Assembly: GCA_023376005.1 (NCBI GenBank)
Contig: CM042151.1
Span: 80,706,199-80,770,198 of the forward strand
Reading direction: 5' to 3'
Length of the DNA: 64,000 nt
From: Doryteuthis pealeii
Lineage: Eukaryota > Mollusca > Cephalopoda > Myopsida > Loliginidae
Shown here: positions 30,829-41,260 of the stretch, piece by piece
Numbering within the stretch: the first letter of the stretch is position 1
Layout: each line of letters begins with the position of its first letter
The notes under the pieces: generated by a model
The model's database searches: none
What the model was told of the DNA's origin: nothing
Seen by the model: the letters and a program-made list of their open reading frames with translations, nothing else
Position numbers and translations under genes: made by a program

Positions 30829-31220
30829 GTTTATTTTCACACATTACACAATATAAACAATGTCACATAAAACAAAATAAAAAAACAAAAAACGTAACGT
30901 TGGTTGTTGTAGTAATGTGTGGAGGATGATCACTAATTAGGACTGAGCCTATTCTAGCAGTGACTAACTCAGTTGTCTTTTTTTTTTTTTTTCTTCTTTT
31001 TTTTGGAGGGGAGGGTCTTTTGGTTTATTTTTACAAGGTTTGAAAGAGAGAGAGAGAGAGTAGTTTTATTTCTGCTATGAAACATGGTGGAGGTAATGTT
31101 ATGATTTTGGGGCACTGCTTCTCTGCTGAAAGGTCGTTAATAATAGACAAAAAACAAAATGAGTATCACTACATCCAGAACTGGGTATTTATTGACAATA
31201 AATTTTATTATCATTAAATG
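30058..31220 (+). pseudogene. Tc1-like transposase split by a GA-tailed tandem insertion
   Basis: ATG 30058 opens 162 clean codons. MPKSKELTIEERYRIQALF leads into a helix-turn-helix (GWSYRKIAEDVKCSLGTVKY), a GRPPKLS hook and a second Tc1-type HTH. HWTEESKFKMFGSN follows, where the expected SDESKF has Glu instead of the catalytic Asp. The frame stops at 30546 just before a (GA)n tract. After 31060 it resumes with MKHGGGNVMILGHCFSAE, the next Tc1 block. The DDE domain beyond is missing. The N-terminal frame is intact enough to look fairly young. Confidence 0.8.
30547..31060 (-). mobile_element. Tandem pair of GA-tailed retroposed units inside the Tc1 gene
   Basis: Two ~245-bp units (from 30551 and 30787) each begin with a (GA)n tract. 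They share TTTTCACACATTACACAATA, AAACATAATGTTGGTTGTTG and TAGGACTGAGCCTATTCTAG. A third GA tract closes the array at 31046-31060. On the minus strand each ends in (TC)n, so a retroposon with a simple-sequence 3' tail is plausible. Confidence 0.65.
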
Positions 31221-31993
31221 AGCTTGTAAATTTTTCAAGTATGATTGATATGAGGAAGTCCACAATCTTCTTTCTGCAAATAAATACCACTTATCTGAAA
31301 CTTTTGAGTTGTTTTATTCTTAATAAAACAAATTTTTTGATTTCTGATTTCTTTTATTTCTTAGTTTTTTTTTTTTGATTGATTGATTTTAACAGCATTT
31401 TTATGCTTAGTGGTTAGAGAATTGCATTCATTGTACATTGATATTTACTTTTTTGTGTAGTTGTTTCTTAAGATTGTTTTTGCAAACAGTCCTATACAAT
31501 ATGAATAACATTTAAACCATGGAACCAAAATAAATTCTACCACTCTGTCTCAAAGTGAACCTGGAAGTAATGGCACTGAAGGCATATTCCAAATTCCCAG
31601 ATGCACTTTAGTGTCATCCCCAGGACACGATTTCTTTAGGTGGGTGTCTTACCCTTCTGCAGAAGATACAGTTAGTATATTCTAAGTCCCACTGAGAGGG
31701 TGTTTGTTTTGCTGTTGAAATTACAAAGACAAAAGATACTTTTAATGTTCAGACTTTATTTCTGGGTTCATAGCTATTTCTTGGAGAGGAAATTTTCTTC
31801 TGAGCCAGTCAATCGCATGTGTTTCCAGTAACTGCCTGCATTGAAATGGTTGAGGGATCCTTTTGGTGCCAGGAAAAGGCCTTTTCTCTGTGAATGCCCA
31901 GAAGGATCTACCTGTTAGTGGACCCCTGGGAGATTGTTATTTTTTATTTCATTTTATTTCCTTTTAATCCCCACAGTTAACAAAATAATTCCA
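31221..31993. other. No gene; scattered repeat scraps
   Basis: 31370-31460 resembles the sequence after the GATT microsatellite at 14955. 31570-31700 resembles family D (GTCTTACCCTTCTGCAGAAG). Confidence 0.45.
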
Positions 31994-32248
31994 TAAGAAC
32001 TAATTATGCCAAAGCAAAAATAGATAATATGCAGAAGAATAGCAACTGTAGGTTATGTGGCAATACAGATGAAACAATTAATCACATTATAAACAAATGC
32101 AGCATACGGGTACTAAAGAAATACAAGACTGGTTGGGAAAGGTGACTTACTAGGAATTGTGCAAGAGATTAAAATTTGGTGATGCACAAACTGGAATTTG
32201 CCCTAAAAAGGGAAACATATAGAATTCTCTGGGACTTTGAGATACAAA

Positions 32249-32494
32249 AGGATTGGTTTAGCTCAGTCAACTATGAACTACAAGGTTCCGGGTTCGATAT
32301 CGGCCCTCACCAACTCAGTGTATGAGTAGCACAGGGATCTATGTGGTAAAGTAAGGAGATGGTGGTAGGTGCGGTGCTCCACCTCAGATGCTAAAATCAT
32401 CTCCTTGGTCTAGCGCTAGTGAAAAGGAAATAGACTCCCTCACTGTCTGGCTGATACCGACTTTAGGCCACCCCGACGACTTTACTTACTTTAC
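32249..32494 (+). mobile_element. SINE family A with 12-bp target duplication in the LINE
   Basis: TTGAGATACAAA occurs at 32237-32248 and 32495-32506. The head has TTTAGCTCAGTCAAC, the B box GGTTCGATATCGG, and the tail ends GACTTTACTTACTTTAC. Confidence 0.9.
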
Positions 32495-32796
32495 TTGAGA
32501 TACAAACAAATCATCTAATCCTGGCCAGAAGTACAGACCTAGAAATAATTGACAAGAAGAAAATAACTTGTCATCTTGTGGAATTTACCATTCCAGTAGA
32601 CCACAGAGTGAAAATAAAAGAAAGTGAAAAGATAGAAAAATACCCAGATCTGTGCAGAGAACTTAAGCAGCTGTGAAACATGAAGGTGATGGCAAAACCA
32701 ATTGTAGTTGGTACCCTGGGAATGGTCCCCTAAGGTCAGGAAAATAGATTATGGGAACTGGAGATCAGAGAAAAAATCGATACCATCCAGACCACA

Positions 32797-33139
32797 TATT
32801 GGTAAAATTATAGTTAAATCATCGCCCCCTGGTACTAGAGGTCGAATCGCCAATATATGATATTGGAGCCGAAATTGAACCCCTTGATAAAAGTTACTTA
32901 TTGAGTGGGGCAAGATGCGATTTTCAAGCGCTCCCTTCAACCAGCGAGTGGTATCATCCAGTGCTACTTTACCTTCACCCTCAGCAAGATAAGTCTGGAT
33001 AGCAAATGCCACAAGTTTGCAACCATTTTGTACCCTTTGTATATATGTTTCTTTATCTTCAATTGTTGTTCTCATCTTCTTTCATCCAAAATTACTTGCT
33101 TTTCACCGAGAAATCATAAGAGTCCCGGAATATCTCTTA
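32797..33139 (-). mobile_element. 343-bp insertion in the LINE carrying a long open frame
   Basis: It splits ETIQTT from ALLKSARIL in the LINE and is flanked by CACA on both sides (32793-32796 and 33140-33143). Its minus strand is almost entirely open. ATG 33073-33075 starts MRTTIEDKETYIQRVQNG, then LVAFAIQTYLAEGEGK and DDTTRWLKGALENRI, and the frame runs on into LINE sequence to 32749. I do not recognise the product. It could be an exon fragment carried by an element or a chance open frame in a short transposon. Confidence 0.5.
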
Positions 33140-33265
33140 CACAGCACTGTTGAAATCAGCTAGAATACTTTAAAAAAGTCCTGGAGACCTGAAAAGACTT
33201 GCTGTTACTCAGACTTCATTGCTAAAACAGATTTGAAAAACTAGCAAGGATTAATAATAATACAC

Positions 33266-33640
33266 TGAAAATTATATTTTCTTCCAGCCTTAATGTTATG
33301 TTACATAATTGGTGTGCATACTATCAATTTTGGACAGTTAGTGTAGAAAATAGTATTTGAATTCAAATCAAAAAGGTTTGAGATTTAACTGACAAGCCAT
33401 AACCTTAGTTTTGACCTTCACTTCCGTTTGCAATTGCATACATGAGATAATAATTGTCAGTCCATGGTGGGCAGCTGTGATAGAAAGAACAATGCCAGGT
33501 AGTCAACTAGACTTGCATGCATGTTGTTTATGGATTCAAATCTTCAGAAATTAAATAGTATATATGAATTCACTAAGATAATTATTGTGAGTATGTTAAA
33601 AATAAAAAATAAAAAAAATAACAAACTCCTATGAGTTAAG
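33266..33640. other. No supported feature
   Basis: Nothing recognised. Confidence 0.4.
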
Positions 33641-33644
33641 GTAG

Positions 33645-33992
33645 GGTTGTTTGATGTAAGTTGAAAGGTCACCAGTTTAAAAGTTAAAATTCATGAAATA
33701 TCATTCAAAACATAAAACACACCATAAGAACATTTAAATATGTAGGCACATGGCATAGAAAACAAAATTCAGTTTTAAAAACAAACAACTAAATAAAGTT
33801 TACAAAATGGTAATGCAGAATACCGAGCAAAGTTCTTTCATCAGTCTTTGTACAAAAATGTAATTTTTGTAAAGTTCATCATAACATGTGAGAAAAGAGA
33901 TGTTATAAATTTTGAAGTGAGAAAGAAAGGGTAAGATTTCAAAGTCACAAAACAGTCAGGCGTATATAAATTGCTGATCTCGTAAATGGCTG

Positions 33993-34030
<38 letters not shown>

Positions 34031-34340
34031 TGTTCATACCTTCTAAAATTAAATGTGGTTTAATCTTACACAGGAAGATGTGGATTCGTTTAGACAAGTA
34101 AATTCTTTCTGACTTGGTATCCGAAAATCCTGTTATTTATAAGAAAGAAGTAGGCTCCAAAAGGGGTCTATTTGATAAACTTCTTTTTAGGCGCGAACGT
34201 CTCTGATTGGTCAAAAATTAAAATTTTTATTATTTCAACTTTTCTTTTTACAGGCTGCGCAATCCTCTTGCGCAGAACATTATTTTTCGTCATTTGACTT
34301 TTAATTGTCGTAGTGAGAACTTCGGGTTTCTCCACAAGTT
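33645..34340 (-). repeat. LTR-like repeat copy 3, closest to intact
   Basis: On the minus strand it begins TGTGGAGAAACCCGAAG, with GACCAATCAGAGACG and then CTTATAAATAACAGG ~80 bp later. It ends near CAACCCTACC. AACT lies at both borders and may be a 4-bp target duplication. A (TA)n tract lies at about 33993-34026. Confidence 0.6.
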
Positions 34341-35148
34341 TTCAATGGAAGAAGATAGATGAATAAATTGATACTCAGCCAGGCTACTCACAATTAAGAA
34401 GTAAGTACAGATGAAGAAGATTTAGTATGGGAGATATAACCACAGATATATTTCATATGATAATACATATCTATATCAAGATGGGTGTTCCTCATAATGG
34501 AATAAGACAGCAGTATAACAGAATGAATTTTTAATATGACAATTTTGATATGTTCTTTTTAAACCTCAAAATTCTGAGATCCTTCTACCTGTTATCTCTT
34601 ATAACCTGGGCTCCTGGTTAAGAAATATTTGAAAATCTAAAATGCTGTAATCTTTTATTTAACATTTGGCTTTACCATTGCTAGGCAACAGCAATGTAGA
34701 AATGGGGATTCCCCAGGTAGAATTCAAGCCTCCTGGGAGTGTGTACTTAACATGTACTTAAAATGTGTAGGTAACAGTACAAATACCAGGTTCTAAGTGT
34801 AACATGATTTGATGGAAAAGGCAAGAGATTATGTGTAGTTAACACAGAAAGTTTTGATGAAGAAGTACAAAGCCACTTATCGAATTCTGTTTGGTTAAGA
34901 CAAGAGAATGAAAAGAGTGAGAGAGAGAGAAGGAGGAAAGATCAGTTTGGAACTAAGCTGTGGCAGGGTCAAATGCAAGTTGTGTGTCTGTACCCCAAGG
35001 CATTTTGACTTGGGAATAAAATAAAACAGCTCATGAGAAAAAAACAAGAACATCTTGTGTGTTTTTTTTATTAGAATGGACCATATGACCTTTAGGTACC
35101 CCTTTTTTTATCTCGGTTCATAAGGACATTTTTTCCATTTACACCATC
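34341..35148. other. No supported gene
   Basis: Less AT-rich than average and without long open frames. No repeat family was recognised. Confidence 0.4.
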
Positions 35149-35255
35149 AAAATCCGGTTGTTAGTTAACAGACGATTTTTAGAGATTTAAAAAAAAATAA
35201 AACTAACCTCTAGCCCTAACCCCTAACTCTAACCCCTATCAAACAACCGGATTTT
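35149..35255. mobile_element. Short fold-back element with telomere-like core, third end type
   Basis: The arms AAAATCCGGTTGTT and AACAACCGGATTTT are perfect 14-bp inverses. They enclose CTAACCTCTAGCCCTAACCC and CTAACTCTAACCCC. The arms are unrelated to those of the other telomere-core elements. Confidence 0.65.
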
Positions 35256-37059
35256 GGCCGATGTGCCCTTCAACCTTCTTCACACACTTAAGAATGCTAT
35301 CAGCATTATTGAATGTAACATTTAAATAAATACTAATAACACAGATGTTTTTGTCCCAGTAAAAAATAAGTTCTTCCCAACGATTTATGTAGAATATATA
35401 TTTTTAACAATTCTTTGTCAAAAAAATTATTTTAAAAAGGATAAAATGATTTATAATTTTTTTTTAATTATAAAATGATTTATAAGATGATTTATAAAAA
35501 ATAAAAAATAAAAATTATAAAAGGATTAATAATTTTTTTTTTAATTATAAAATGATTTATGAAATTGGTTTATATTGAATAAAAGAAATTCTAAGATTTA
35601 TTCTAAATGTAATGCCAGTTTTCACTTGTTTTGGTTTTGTTTGTTGTTGTTTTTGTAATAAGATTAGTTCAAGACAAAATACTGACAATTTATTAACTAT
35701 TATAAAAATTATATAAACTGTTATATGCAAAATGATTATCTACTTTCAGAAAATAGTAATTATTATAGTTCTTTTTTTCTAGATTATCTCCCTTGATTTT
35801 CACTCTTAACCAAAACATTCCTGTGCAATTTGTAAGAAAACAATTTATCATGGCTTATCAAATTTGAAAATTTTATCGTGATTTTTTTTTCAGGTTATTT
35901 AATATTCTATTGTTTGTTTGTTTGTCTAGTGTTGTTGCATTTACCTTAAGAAACTAATCAGACGAAAAAACAAAAAACAAAACAAAAAACAAAAAAAAAA
36001 CAAAAAACAAAACGAGTCTCTCGTTCAGATTTTTTTCTTGGATAAATTTTAAATGGTAAAAATCTTAAAAAAATGTTTGTAGCGATATAACTTTAAGATT
36101 AGGATTTAGAATACTTTCTTTACGATTATTTATTTTATGACTCATCTAATTATTTTTAGAGTGTATCATCCAAGTTTAATTTTAATGCATTTTTTTCCTT
36201 TATTTTATTTCGTGTTAATTAGGTACCACCAGACCGTTTATGCCATCTTGAATAAAACGGAAATAGATATTTCCGAACTTTGTTTATCAAAAATCTCGTA
36301 AAAAAAAAGATCGTACAGGGTTGTTACAAAGAAAAATGGTTAATTCAAAGATCAAATTATCCGATTGGGAAAATTACATCGTTATCTTAAAAAATAAACA
36401 AACCTGCCCGTATTACATGCGAAAGGGTAATTTTCAGATAATATAGACAGAAAAGTTACTAATTATTTCCCTTTACGAGTAACCCGTAAAAGTATGGAAT
36501 GAAAATTTGATATTTTTCTAAGAGAAAAACTGATAAAATAATCTATTATACTTACTTTTTATTTTAATTATTGAAAAAAGTTAAATAAAATAATTTTTTC
36601 ACGCTAACACTGTCAGCCTAACAGAACAAACTTTGGTTACTTAGAAGCGTCTCGTCTCTTTGTAAAACAAATGTCAGCAATGCTCTTCCGTACATTCTAA
36701 GGATCACACATTACTATTCAACAACAAAATTACAAATTCTTTTAAAATATTAATAGAGCTCGTATCTGACCAATGTTTAGTGCACCTGAATTATAAAATT
36801 CATATTTTAAATATCCGTGAAAAATTCGATTTTTTGACGCAGGAAAAAAAAAAAATTTAATTTATTTCACGCAGAAAATAAAAATATTTAATCACACAAA
36901 AGATTGAAATCTCTTAAAAATTAATTCTTAAAAAAAAATTTTTTTTTGTGTTGACAATTTAATAGAATATAGTACATACCAATTATAAAAACAAATAAAA
37001 GTTTCAAATATTAATATTATGACATTTTTTTGCACTTTTTATTTCCGATTTCATTAATT
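35256..37059. other. Very AT-rich sequence without a gene
   Basis: Dominated by A and T runs, including a CAAAAAA/CAAAAC-type simple repeat at about 35965-36015. No coding signal. Confidence 0.45.
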
Positions 37060-37610
37060 TTTCCTCAAAAACTAGACGTCGTACATTCATATATTTCTTA
37101 TATAGTTATTCAGACTCTTATCTTTATAGAAAAAAAGAAAAAAAAATTTTCTGACGCGTCATTTTTTTTATCTCATAAATAAAATAGGGGGGAATAGACC
37201 TCGTAAAAAATATTTCCCCTAATATATTTTAGAAAAAAACTATTTCAGATGTATTTACATCCAATGGTAAACATTTATGGAAATTTTCGGGAAAATCAGA
37301 TTATTAATTGATTTTTCATAGAATTTTAAAAAATCCTCTTCGTAACTTGTTTTTAGCTACGTTAAATTTCAGTTGATTTAACAGTGCAAAATGAAAACAT
37401 TGTTTTCAATCATAATTTTCATTATTTTCGTAAGCTGATAAAAAATTTAAAAATCATCAGGAGTTTGTTTAATGTTTTTTCTTTCGAATGGAAAAAATCT
37501 TTTCAAGAAAATATTATTTTTTCTGCAAGTTTCATTGTGTTAAATGTAGGGGGTGTAAATTGCACAGGGTCAAATTGGTGGTACCTAGTGTTAATTTGTT
37601 CACCGTAAAA
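37060..37610. repeat. Dispersed repeat shared with 54150-54530
   Basis: Shared blocks include TTGATTTTTCATAGAATTTT, GCTACGTTAAATTT, AAAATCATCAGGA and GTTTCATTGTGTTAAAT, followed by a G-run and GTAAATT. Class unknown. Confidence 0.55.
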
Positions 37611-37892
37611 GTGAAATTGTAAGTTATTTAATGACTTGATGTTTTACCTTGCCTCATGTTAGAAATTTTAATTCTTTAATAATAGTTCAAAATCTAATTC
37701 TTTCCAAAGATTTCATTCATGGTATCTTTATGCTGAAGAATTCGGTAAATCTGAACCACGTGGGTCCCATCTAGAAAAAAAAAGAGTTTTATTTTTCCTG
37801 GCTAATTTTTATTGCTTAGCATTTAAAAGACTTTACTCTACTCATGCTATTTGTAAATTTTAAAAATATTGATTTATAAGATTTTAGGAGGT

Positions 37893-38274
37893 GGGGTACA
37901 CTGGGAATTTTTACCATCGTCTACCGGACAGATGTTAGTGGAATATGAAAAGAAGTTCAATGCATATATTTTTCTTATTTCTGAACTAGGATTGATACTT
38001 TTAATGAAAATGAAACTCTAAGGAAAACATAACTTGATACATTAATTCATTAAGTCTTTTAAGAAAAATTAAAGGATTGCATTAATTGATGTTGTATAGA
38101 TTTAAAATTGTTGAGTTTTTTAAAAACCACAATCTATTAAGTTATGCTTTCCTTAGAGTTTCATTTTTATTAAAACTATTAATCCCAGTTGAGAAATTAA
38201 AAATATATACATTGGAATTCATTTCATATTCCACTAACATCTGTTCAGTAGACTAGGGTGAAAATTTACACCCC
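37893..38274. mobile_element. Long palindromic element with ~145-bp arms
   Basis: Left CAGATGTTAGTGGAATATGA opposes right TCATATTCCACTAACATCTG. GAAACTCTAAGGAAAACATA opposes TATGCTTTCCTTAGAGTTTC. The ends are GGGGTACACT and TTTACACCCC. The loop is ~70 bp. No coding capacity; a MITE-type element is likely. Confidence 0.8.
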
Positions 38275-38339
38275 TGAATTCAGTCTACAAGGGGGTGGTC
38301 CCTTTTACAAAATAAATTAAGAAAGAAAGACTGATTGAT

Positions 38340-38470
38340 GTAGTTTTTTTGCTGGGTGGCCAACACTGGTTTTCCATATGCAGGTTTCCACTGGAGAATG
38401 TTACTTATGAGTTTGTCCTTGCTTCTCCAGCAGAATATGGTTAAGCCACTTCACTATTTTCTTCTTGATA
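38340..38470. repeat. Family E-related repeat fragment
   Basis: GGTGGCCAACACTGGTTTTC and CTTGCTTCTCCAGCAG resemble segments at 43495-43550 and 52950-53010. Confidence 0.45.
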
Positions 38471-38544
38471 ATGTAAGTGATTTTATTTGGTATTCTAATT
38501 TCAATCAAGTTATTATTATTTACTCCTTTTGAGTTTTCACATCA

Positions 38545-38665
38545 GTGTTAGCTGACTGTCTTTCACTGGAGTCTGAGTGACAGCAAGTCTCCTCAGGTCT
38601 CCAGGACTCTTCTGAGTATTCTGGCAGATTGCAGCAGTGCAGTGTTCTGAATGGTTTCAATCCTT
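38545..38665 (-). pseudogene. LINE 3' fragment
   Basis: On the minus strand it encodes NTALLQSARILRRVLET and DLLSLRLQ, the same C-terminal LINE segment as at 33144-33240 but better preserved. Confidence 0.7.
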
Positions 38666-39440
38666 CCTCTGATTTCCAAACTTTCCAATAACCATACAAA
38701 TAGTCCGTAGTGTTTCCTTGTAATCCTGGTATATAAGTTTTCTTATAATCTCAGTATGTAGTGTCCCTAGCAATCATAGAATGTAGTGTCCCTTGTAAAT
38801 CCTAGTCTGTAGCATTTCTTTGTAATTCATAAGATAGGTCTTGCTGACAGAAGGTTCAATTAGCAATTGATTTGAGGACAGTCACCAATGATCTTAAATG
38901 TTTTCTGTGTTCATCTTTTTTTGCAGGAAGTGCCTGCTGCTGCTGGGAAATTCCATAAGTAGGAGTGGCGATTTGGTGTACATCTTATACTCAGATGATC
39001 CAACATTTTTTGTTAGTCTTTGTATTTTTAGCAGAGGTAGTTTTTTTTTTTTAATCCTGTCTCATTAGATCACTCCATTTTTTTATGGTCATCTTCTAAG
39101 TCTTCTATTGGTAAAGTTATTCTGGTAATCTGAACATTAGCTACATAAATGTTTCTTTCACTTTGAGGAAGCGTATGTTTTGGTCGGCCATTTTCATTTC
39201 ACTGTAAATCAACACTGAAAATACGAATTTGTTCAAATCAATACAACTGCATGTTTTAACATGAAAATATCATAAAATGTGTTCTTAATTGTGCATGCGC
39301 ATTATTTGAAATGAACTTAATTGGAGATAATGTCAGTCTTTCTATTCGGATTTCTAATTTCAACCTCCTTTATATCTCTCCTTATTTTATATTTCAACTG
39401 AGTTTATACAATTCAATAAATGGATCTTAATATTTCTCAT
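38666..39440. other. Presumed intron or upstream flank of ZNF-2
   Basis: No gene seen. It ends in the splice acceptor of the ZNF-2 coding exon. Confidence 0.35.
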
Positions 39441-39450
39441 TTATTTCCAG
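39436..39450 (+). promoter_or_regulatory. Splice acceptor of the ZNF-2 coding exon
   Basis: TCATTTATTTCCAG precedes GTATCAATCA. ZNF-4 has a closely similar junction (GTTATTTCACAG then GTATGGAAGG at 63251-63272). All frames close between here and the coding frame, so the 158 bases before the ATG would be 5' untranslated. Confidence 0.5.
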
Positions 39451-39608
39451 GTATCAATCAAGTGAAAAATGACTTGATGCAAAAGTTTGTACATGAATAT
39501 CTTGCAACAATTTTGAAGCCTAAACTTCTTTTACTGTCAATGTCAGAAAAAGATATTCATTGAGATGTCAAATTAGTGAAGCTGATTTTTCACAGTCAGC
39601 TTCTAATA

Positions 39609-40658
39609 ATGGATCAGAAAATATACACAGAAGAAAAACCATATCCTTGTAAGGTTTGTGGATTTGCATTTTCAAGGAGTTCACTTTTAAAAAGGCACAT
39701 GCGAATACACACTGGAGAGAGATCATACTATTGCGACATATGCGGATCTTCTTTCTCACAAAAGTCATATATAGCTGGACACATGCGAATTCATACTGGA
39801 GAAAAACCATACTGTTGTGAAATGTGTGGCTCTGCATTTACACAGAAATCTCAATTAAAAGAGCACATGCGGAAACACACTGGAGAAAAACCATATTCTT
39901 GTGATATTTGTGGTTCAGTATTTCCAAAGAGTTCGTATTTAAGAAGACACATGCGTACACACACTGGAGAGAAACCTTATTCTTGTGAAATTTGTGGTTC
40001 TTCTTTTTCATGGGATTCAAATTTGATACAACACATTCGAACACACACTGGAGAGAAGCCATATTCTTGTGAAGTGTGTGGAAATGCCTTTGCAAAAAGT
40101 TCAAATTTAAAGTTGCATATGCGGAAACATACTGGAGAGAAACCATATACTTGTGATATTTGTGAATATGCTTTTACAGAGAATTCATCATTAAAAAAAC
40201 ATATACGAACTCATACTGGAGAGAGGCCATATTCTTGTGAGTTCTGTGATTCCTCCTTTTCACGGAATGCAAATTTAGTACTTCACATGCGAATACACAC
40301 TGGAGAGAAACCATATTCTTGTGACATTTGTGGTTCTTCTTTCTCTCGAAAATCAAACTTAACAGCACATATTCGAACACACACTGGAGAGAAAACATGT
40401 TCCTGTGAGATTTGTGGATCTTTATTTTCATGTAATTCAAGTTTGAAAAGACATATGAGAACGCACACTGGTGAGAAACCATATTCTTGTAGCATTTGTA
40501 GCTATGTTTGTTCTGATCGATCCACTTTAAAAACACATGGGCGAACTCACACTGGAGATAAACCCTATAACTGTGAAATTTGTGGATCTACTTTTACTCA
40601 GAGTTCCAATATGAAACAGCACATGAAAAGACATAAGGAAGATAATATTTTCTTGTAA
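39609..40658 (+). CDS. C2H2 zinc-finger protein ZNF-2 (12 fingers)
   Basis: From ATG 39609 this encodes 349 residues. The same frame stays open upstream as far as a TGA at 39561, with no earlier ATG. Residues 12-342 are twelve uninterrupted 28-residue fingers, nearly all joined by TGEKP or close variants (TGERS, TGEKT, TGDKP). All zinc ligands are present. Finger 11 (about 292-314) has Cys in place of the conserved core Phe (YVCS), which may weaken its fold. The tail is only KEDNIFL and the leader 11 residues, so there is no effector domain. A DNA-binding transcription regulator is the expected role; partners and target are unknown. A poly(A) signal AATAAA lies ~75 bp after the stop. A strong antisense open frame exists only because of the repeat's codon periodicity. 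Confidence 0.92.
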   Translation: MDQKIYTEEKPYPCKVCGFAFSRSSLLKRHMRIHTGERSYYCDICGSSFSQKSYIAGHMRIHTGEKPYCCEMCGSAFTQKSQLKEHMRKHTGEKPYSCDICGSVFPKSSYLRRHMRTHTGEKPYSCEICGSSFSWDSNLIQHIRTHTGEKPYSCEVCGNAFAKSSNLKLHMRKHTGEKPYTCDICEYAFTENSSLKKHIRTHTGERPYSCEFCDSSFSRNANLVLHMRIHTGEKPYSCDICGSSFSRKSNLTAHIRTHTGEKTCSCEICGSLFSCNSSLKRHMRTHTGEKPYSCSICSYVCSDRSTLKTHGRTHTGDKPYNCEICGSTFTQSSNMKQHMKRHKEDNIFL

Positions 40659-40764
40659 AGATTTTAATTCTGAATTCCCATAGAATGTAGCTTTAAAAAG
40701 ACACTTGTTAACTCTTTCAGAGAGAGTGGTCATAAAATAAAAGATAAAATTACCCAATGTAATT

Positions 40765-41045
40765 GTTGACATGAGTGAGTCAGTTTGCTGTTGGAATGAA
40801 CAACTTAAGTCTGAGTGAATTTGACATGAAGCAGATGGTATACATGGTACAGAGGTATATTCCCTATTTGCATATGGGTGATATCATTCACTGAGTTCTG
40901 ATTGGCTGTTGAATTTAGTGGCACTATGGTGCTTAGATAAATAAACCATCACTCTGTATTGTGCTTGTGGCAATGCAAGATCATAGCTTGTTTGCTATTT
41001 TTGTGTTCCAATTCAATGGTAATTGGGCTTCTACAATAATGGGGT
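40765..41045 (+). repeat. Repeat K, promoter-like
   Basis: It shares TCTGATTGGCTG-type and CCAATTCAATGGTAATTGG blocks, in the same order, with 59365-59645. An inverted CCAAT box is visible. It may be an LTR or part of one. The ZNF-2 poly(A) region lies just before it. Confidence 0.4.
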
Positions 41046-41260
41046 GTCAATCTGAAATATTTTTACAGGTCAATTTAAAATATCATTTAAAAGTATTATT
41101 TGTATTATAAAGCTAAAATCACCTATATATTTTCAGCCTTTCCATATTAAAATTTTGATCTTCATGGTAATTGAAATTCACTTTAAGTGGTTGAATTCAT
41201 AGAAAATTATGCCATTAGAAAATTGTTTAGGAATTGTAAGAATGAAGTTCATTATCATTA

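Larger units (their letters stand above)
31994..33265 (+). pseudogene. LINE reverse-transcriptase C-terminal fragment with two insertions
   Basis: The first piece reads RTNYAKAKIDNMQKNS, then CRLCGNTDETINHIINKC, later RETYRILWDFEIQ. After the SINE it continues ILARSTDLEIIDKKK, VEFTIPVDHRVKIKE, ELKQLWNMKV and IDTIQTT. After a second insertion it continues ALLKSARIL. This is the conserved tail of a non-LTR retrotransposon ORF2 common in animal genomes (CR-CG---ET--HI---C, then LWDFEIQT, DHRVK-KE, LKKLWNMKV, ETIQTTALL-SARIL). Stops and frameshifts make it a relic. A second 3' fragment lies at 38545-38665. Confidence 0.8.

Noticed and set aside
32253..32330. tRNA gene suggested by A-box and B-box matches
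   Set aside because: The heads are followed by a conserved non-tRNA body, flanked by target duplications and present in many copies, so they are SINEs. No head gave a convincing cloverleaf.
39609..40658. CRISPR-like regular spacing
   Set aside because: The 84-bp periodicity is the zinc-finger coding repeat, not repeat-spacer architecture.
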